A stretch of 64,000 nt of DNA, from the NCBI RefSeq assembly GCF_037975245.1, contig NC_092569.1:30134668-30198667 (forward strand), given 5' to 3'. Shown here one piece after another: positions 60,801 to 64,000 of this stretch. The position numbers and the translations under genes are program-made. The notes under the pieces are model-generated. The model had not been told where the DNA came from, did not search any database, and saw only the letters and a program-made list of their open reading frames with translations. How positions within the stretch are numbered: the stretch's first letter is position 1; every line of letters starts with the position of its first letter. Source of the stretch: Apostichopus japonicus. Lineage: Eukaryota; Echinodermata; Holothuroidea; Aspidochirotida; Stichopodidae.

Positions 60801-63384
60801 GTCGCACTATATCCAGAATACGGCTTCAATTTGTAGCTATAATGTAATATAACTGATTCAATGGAAGAAAAAATAGAATTCTTCCATTCAATTGTTTTAT
60901 TTGATAAGGCATACAGCTTTTAGACAGTTATTATTGTCTTACTTTTTGTCTGGATTGAATACACAAATACTAATGAAACATCCTACTACGATTTTAATTT
61001 GAGTGTGATTTTTAAACGTCTATTCCATTAGAAAGAGACTTCTAATCCACTTAATCTTCTAGTTTATTCAATTAAAGATCCTGTAATAACAGTATCACTT
61101 AAAAAAAAGCTCTTACAATACTATTAGTTGTAATTATTATCACTTAATCGCTAATGCTTTCTAGACGTAAAGGTCGTTGCACATGTGATTATTATAAAGC
61201 GACACGTAAATTAGGAATACACAATTAAACAAGTCGCACAAATTCGACAAACAATACGATACTTTAAAGATGTTTCATTTTGTTTCAAAACACAAGTTAA
61301 AACAGTGCAATGTTCATAAAAGTAACTTAAACGAAAGTTATTTCATTGTTTCTTCAATTAATTTATTGAATGCCATATGAGAATATTTAGGGATGTGCAC
61401 ATTTTCTGTTACTTTTTTATTTAGCTAACGATATATAAAAATATCTCAATTAAGTTTCCCATTCACAATCAAATAGTATTTCTTCCTTTAAATTTACCTC
61501 TTATCCTGGCATTGTAGAACGACATTAAGTCTGAGTCGGTATCAAGGAGTTACCTTTGGTCAAGTTATATTACTCCTCGAAATAATCATTTAGGAAATCA
61601 ATCTTATTTAACTGTTACTTTAAAAGGCTTGTGGCTGAGTTTTTTTCTTTACAAACTTTATCATTTTAAATAAAATAAACTAAATGAACATGTCTTCTAT
61701 TTTTTTCTGCTCTAATATCCATCATATTTAAAATAACGGAGTTTTGAGATTATATTTCCTGGGAATATCTAACAATATATAGCCTAACTGAAGGAAATGA
61801 GAAACACTAAGAAAGAGAAAATTGGAAGGTAGCCACTCAAATCGCCGGAAACATTTTCATGGTCGCGTATCATACCATTCTTTCGTATAAGCAATTAAAA
61901 CCACAACGCTGTGCCTGAAAAATTAGATTTGTGATTTTTTTCTGGCTTTGTGGAAGTCTTTAATCTTTAATAATTCGTTCTGAAATGTTGTTGCAGACTG
62001 TTTTCAACTTTGGCACACGTATAACGATATCTTTTAAAGAGATCTCTATGAGCATATGTGAAAGAAGTAAATATGTAGGTGCTTTTTAGAATTTTATATC
62101 TGAAACTTTTGCGTTTTAATGATAGTTTACAACAATATAATCAAACGTAAAGCTGAGCATTTCTTCAAATTTGAATAAACCTGAACCACCCTTTCAAGTA
62201 ATAAAAACCTAATTAAAAGGATGTACCTTGTCATTATAGTTTTGTTCACTGTAGTTTCCCAACTGTTGACTATTTAAAATGGAAGTTAATTAAGCATCTT
62301 TGTGATTGGATTATCACATAGAAATGTCTTATTTTAGATTAGTTAATGCAGATGTTGCTTTAATGTATTCATAAGAATAACATGAACAAAGACGAGCAAT
62401 CAAGTTTCTGTTCGGAAATCATTTCATAATAACAGAGCTGAAAGCGATGTTGCCTTCATGCATATGAATATCAAGTTATTAGTATGTAGTTTATATCGAA
62501 ATATAAACTATAAGCTAGGCATTATAACAAATGGAAAAAAAATAAAACATTTTAACAAAGGTGCCGAATATCGCTTTGTTTTAAGAGGAAATCTCATGAT
62601 TGGATTTTTAACAAAAAGAAAATGTTAACTCGATAATCTGAAACGATAAAATATTATAGTTCAGTTTTTAGTTATCGCTGAGATAAATGAATTTCTGTTT
62701 TTAGTTATCGTACTCGTAGCCAAAATTGTAGAGTATAGCTTTAATTTGTATCTGTGAAATGTGGGGTTGGCTACTGGAGGGAAACCATGTGAACTGACGT
62801 GCTGTAAATAATATGTGGGGAGCGATATACTCATAAGTTTGCAACGAGATTACTTTTTCCTGGCCGTATCACGAAACTTGATTGACTTTGAAAACTTGGT
62901 GTGTAATGAAAACACGTTTGAGATGTATGAATTAGCTTTACCTCTAAGTATTTTACATGAGAGCAAATTTTAAAGAATACTGTATTTAAGCATAGAAGAA
63001 CCGATAAGATGTAATCTTTTGTTTTTTATTCCAATACATGTGGTTAAATTAAAGACGTTTTGTTATTTTTCGTAACACTGCTGTCCTTTCGCGAAGTTAA
63101 AAATTCTGAGTATTTTTAATTGAAGGTCTACTAACTGATATTTATCAGGATATTTTATCGATACTTTCCTATTTCTTCGAAGACGCTAACTCTTCACTTT
63201 GTCACATAATTTAATATGAACAGTTACCTCAACAACACATTGACGCAACTAATGTTATTTGCGAAACAGAAAATATTCAGTAAAGTATAAAATACATTAA
63301 ATAATAGAAAAGACTTACCATTTCGGTTCCAAACGAGTTCCATATCGTCAAAACAGTCAAACAAACTTTGAAACACTTCTCCAT
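45520..63384 (-). CDS. Gene 2 span: secreted FBG(partial)-TIL-EGF(x8)-FBG protein, 15 coding exons
   Basis: Complete spliced gene read on the minus strand. Coding exons: 63319-63384, 56577-56607, 55539-55711, 54902-55166, 53832-54043, seven EGF exons between 53369 and 48400, 47531-47842, 47007-47268 and 45520-45869. Every junction has an AG acceptor and a GT donor and phases agree throughout, giving 3141 nt or 1046 aa plus a TAG stop. Domain order is signal peptide, N-terminal two-thirds of a fibrinogen domain, TIL, eight EGF-like repeats, complete fibrinogen domain ending MKIRPV. FBG domains with the D-x-D-x-D calcium loop usually bind sugars or acetyl groups outside the cell, so a secreted recognition lectin is likely (inference). 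A paralogue lies 31 kb away. The first-exon assignment rests on a matching intron 1 length (about 6.71 kb here, 6.72 kb in gene 1). Confidence 0.85.
47007..47268 (-). CDS. Gene 2 exon 14: central part of second FBG domain
   Basis: 262 nt, phase 0 to 1. VFQRRSSASVDFYRGWSDY, KNGFGNKNHDHWLGNKYIH, TNQKTYQLRIDLRD, YYAVYSNFS, KYRLSIG. Typical FBG core, with W-LGN-x-x-IH and QLRIDL. Flanked by a GTGAGT donor and an AG acceptor. Confidence 0.85.
47531..47842 (-). CDS. Gene 2 exon 13: EGF repeat 8 fused to start of second FBG domain
   Basis: 312 nt, phase 0-0. The first two thirds form an E-type EGF (EGHFYINSRCTQKSTC ... NANYEGDGVTC). It continues without an intron into PKDCYELYVSGTRSDG, VYTIYPDGWSSGIQVYCEM and GGGWT at the donor GTGAGT, the FBG opening. 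This intact exon is the reference for the Penelope-interrupted exon of gene 1. Confidence 0.85.
48400..48609 (-). CDS. Gene 2 exon 12: EGF-like repeat 7 (V type)
   Basis: 210 nt, phase 0-0. VGDFYVNSRCTRRSTC, NQIIKASYQC, SVHATCAERSGVRKC, NPNYQGDGETC. Donor is GTTAGT. The IIKASYQC stretch is shared with the V-type exon at 52362-52571, pointing to a recent copy relationship between them. Confidence 0.8.
49203..49412 (-). CDS. Gene 2 exon 11: EGF-like repeat 6 (E type)
   Basis: 210 nt, phase 0-0. EGQFYINSRCTRKSTC, NKLVDESYQC, SSHATCAEKSGVRKC, NPNYQGDGQTC, ends ADIGSVLG. Donor GTCAGT. Confidence 0.8.
49996..50205 (-). CDS. Gene 2 exon 10: EGF-like repeat 5 (V type)
   Basis: 210 nt, phase 0-0. 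VGDFYVNSRCTRRSTC, SRLVDESYQC, SDHATCAVRSGVRKC, NSNYQGDGETC. All cysteines kept, donor GTCAGT. Confidence 0.8.
50760..50969 (-). CDS. Gene 2 exon 9: EGF-like repeat 4 (E type)
   Basis: 210 nt, phase 0-0. Begins EGHFYINSRCTRKSTC with NRIVDERYQC and NQNYQGDGVTC, ends GSALG. Adjacent to another E-type exon, so the alternation of types is broken here, which suggests unequal exchange between units. Confidence 0.8.
51566..51775 (-). CDS. Gene 2 exon 8: EGF-like repeat 3 (E type)
   Basis: 210 nt, phase 0-0. EGHFYINSRCTRKSTC, SSHATCAEKNGVRKC, NYQGNGLTC. The usual GDG turn is GNG here. The acceptor is AAG rather than the TAG/CAG of its sisters, still usable. Confidence 0.8.
52362..52571 (-). CDS. Gene 2 exon 7: EGF-like repeat 2 (V type)
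   Basis: 210 nt, phase 0-0, beginning VGEFYVNSRCTRRSTC and containing SYQCSEHATC and KCYCNPNYQGDG. V-type units start VG and carry RRSTC. The last codon is GTG rather than GGG, so it ends SVLV. Donor GTCAGT, acceptor AG after ATC. Confidence 0.8.
53160..53369 (-). CDS. Gene 2 exon 6: EGF-like repeat 1 (E type)
   Basis: 210 nt, phase 0-0. Opens EGHFYINSRCTRKSTC, then SYQCSSHATC, KCYCNPNYQGDG and CFVAEIGSVLG. The HATC...C-x-C...Y-x-G-D-G...C spacing is the nidogen-like EGF pattern. First of seven nearly identical exons spaced about 0.76-0.81 kb apart. The E type begins EG and ends its first motif with RKSTC. Confidence 0.8.
53832..54043 (-). CDS. Gene 2 exon 5: TIL (trypsin inhibitor-like) domain
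   Basis: 212 nt, phase 1 to phase 0. Encodes PEWCPANEIFSNETC, ERTCDDPDTC, EQCVCVGEYLRQQEEC and PLNQCNCF. The order C-P-A-N-E, paired C-x-C, G-x-Y-L-R and C-I-P-x-x-x-C-x-C is the TIL pattern seen in von Willebrand-type proteins and serpin-like small inhibitors. Within this protein it may be only structural; inhibitor activity is not shown. Confidence 0.8.
54902..55166 (-). CDS. Gene 2 exon 4: central part of first fibrinogen domain
   Basis: 265 nt, phase 0 to phase 1. Continues the domain from VLQQRRSDSVNFYRSW through FRNGFGFLGSEFWIG, LTNQKRYQLRMD and YYVTYEEFRI to YYISSLGTFERSD. This is the usual FBG core. The next exon is a TIL domain, so the C-terminal FBG part with the calcium loop and binding pocket is absent from this first copy. 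Confidence 0.85.
55539..55711 (-). CDS. Gene 2 exon 3: start of first fibrinogen domain
   Basis: 173 nt, phase 1 in, phase 0 out. After a short linker it encodes the canonical FBG opening: PRDCKEVSNAC, GVYLIKPDGYPEPFEAYC and GGWT at the donor. The DC...C and YC cysteines and the GVY-x-I-x-P-DG signature are those of fibrinogen-related proteins. Same length and phases as 24044-24216 in gene 1. Confidence 0.85.
55792..56008 (+). mobile_element. SINE-like insertion in gene 2 intron 2
   Basis: 217 bp absent from the same place in gene 1, flanked by the 6-base duplication TAAGAT (55786-55791 and 56009-56014). Its 3' part reads AAAGCGCATTG ... AAAAAGCGCTAAATGAATC and ends in an ATT repeat, typical of invertebrate SINE tails. 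Family not identified. Confidence 0.55.
56577..56607 (-). CDS. Gene 2 exon 2: signal peptide end/linker microexon
   Basis: A 31-nt microexon, acceptor ACACAG and donor GTTGGT, phase 0 in and phase 1 out. It encodes IIVSAEESSS plus the first base of a glycine codon. The paralogous 31-nt exon in gene 1 (24874-24904) has the same borders and encodes VIVSAEGRSS. The VSA followed by acidic residues is a plausible signal peptidase site. Confidence 0.75.
57265..59285. other. Insertion specific to gene 2 intron 1
   Basis: Homology with gene 1 intron 1 stops near 57265 and resumes near 59285. The 2 kb between has no recognisable gene, contains the CGATAT-rich stretch, and replaces roughly 250 bp of the gene 1 counterpart. 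Possibly a decayed transposon. Confidence 0.4.
57312..57402. repeat. CGATAT-rich element end
   Basis: Starts TAGTGTTGTGCCGATATCG and contains many overlapping GATATCG/CGATAT palindromes. Resembles ends of hAT-like DNA transposons, but no matching opposite end was found nearby. Lies at the start of a segment unique to gene 2 intron 1. Confidence 0.3.
59740..62130 (-). repeat. Intron-1 block, copy 3 (gene 2)
   Basis: Non-coding intron sequence paralogous to the two blocks above, with several deletions relative to copy 1. No exon signals recognised. Confidence 0.6.
63319..63384 (-). CDS. Gene 2 exon 1: signal peptide
   Basis: Exon of 22 codons starting MEKCFKVCLTVLTIW and ending GTEM, followed directly by the donor GTAAGT. 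The hydrophobic stretch VCLTVLTIW after a short charged start is a secretion signal. Cleavage probably falls after the VSA encoded by exon 2. Three other copies of this exon in the window are all open and exactly 66 nt, with the donor kept. That argues it is truly coding rather than chance. Confidence 0.8.
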
Positions 63385-63646
63385 GATTTTAAGTTTGTTT
63401 AAATGACACGCGAAAATATATTCGATGAAGTGCAACATGGCAAATGACATATGGTATCTATTTAGGGGTGGCCAACACCATATTGAAATGACCGTAGAAG
63501 TATGGATGTCCATTAATGCCATCATTTTATTTAAATATGATTTGGTGAACAGCTTATACAAATGTGCTGCACATCTATAGTATTGTTGGCTTGTGTGTAA
63601 AGAAGACTATTCTACATCCACAGTCCAACTTAATATTTTGTACAGC

Positions 63647-63654
63647 TATTTGTA
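63647..63654 (-). promoter_or_regulatory. Degenerate TATA box of gene 2 promoter
   Basis: ATACAAATA in place of TATAAATA, at the conserved position upstream of gene 2 exon 1. Weaker match than in gene 1. Confidence 0.3.
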
Positions 63655-64000
63655 TCTTGAACTTTCAATAGTGCAGTAAGCTTCAGTTGCATTATGTTGA
63701 ATTGTCCTTGTTCCGATCCATACAGCATAACACCTACTGTATACTTATTGACTATCGTGCCTCTAGTTCCAATGACAGCAACGGTATTGCAATTCAATTC
63801 ATGTAAAGGTATTTTGTTTTTAACACGAATATCAATCACGATGATGACTTTTAATATATAATACATTTAGTGTGGTTCATGTTAAATGTTCTATAGTTGT
63901 GTGCCAAACGACGTCATCGCTACTAAGCCGATGAAAAAAAAAAGGAATTTTGATATACTTGTTCTGGTTAAGCTGCTATTACCGATATTTTTAAGAAACA

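Larger units (their letters stand above)
62130..64000 (-). repeat. Promoter/exon-1 block, copy 4 (gene 2), cut by window end
   Basis: Paralogous to the first three; contains gene 2 exon 1 and its promoter. The satellite would lie just beyond the right edge. Confidence 0.65.

Overview
The window is metazoan genomic DNA: AT-rich, intron-rich, with short exons bounded by GT/AG sites, many microsatellites and several retroelement families. The gene content is fibrinogen-related lectin-like genes with TIL and EGF exons. A Penelope-like element with a hammerhead motif and an L1/Tx1-type LINE are also present. Together these fit a marine invertebrate, perhaps an echinoderm such as a sea cucumber, but the species cannot be fixed from the sequence.

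The backbone is a tandem array of paralogous minus-strand genes spaced about 31 kb apart. Gene 2 (63384 down to 45520) has 15 coding exons that I could join with consistent phases (3141 nt, 1046 aa). They encode a signal peptide, the first two exons of a fibrinogen (FBG) domain without its C-terminal part, a TIL domain, seven 210-nt EGF exons, and an EGF exon fused to a complete FBG domain. Gene 1 (31694 down to 15819) has the same layout but a single EGF exon. That EGF/FBG exon is interrupted by a Penelope-like element, and the reading frame runs on from lectin into reverse transcriptase and GIY-YIG endonuclease. Two further copies of the signal-peptide exon with promoter lie at 1162-1227 (for a gene off the left edge) and 38077-38142 (a spare copy upstream of gene 1).

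Layout: 1-3230 promoter/exon-1 block of a left-hand paralogue, with a TA tract and a degenerate satellite; 4735-9163 decayed L1/Tx1 LINE; about 9.8-15.8 kb 3' flank of gene 1; 15.8-24.9 kb gene 1 exons 8 to 2, with the Penelope composite at 18.46-21.49 kb; 25.1-30.4 kb intron 1 with a 1.07 kb tandem duplication; 30.4-33.2 kb gene 1 promoter block; 33.25-33.63 kb foldback element; 33.64-38.96 kb duplicated intron/exon-1/promoter module; 39.1-45.5 kb 3' flank of gene 2, paralogous to the 3' flank of gene 1; 45.5-56.6 kb gene 2 exons; 56.6-63.3 kb intron 1; then the gene 2 promoter to the end of the window.

The two genes probably make secreted multidomain FBG lectins (a class often used in invertebrate immune recognition). 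Diversity could come from EGF exon number, phase-neutral splicing and a variable Cys/Tyr-rich insert in the FBG binding region. These functional statements are inference. Exon coordinates and frames were read by eye from the sequence.
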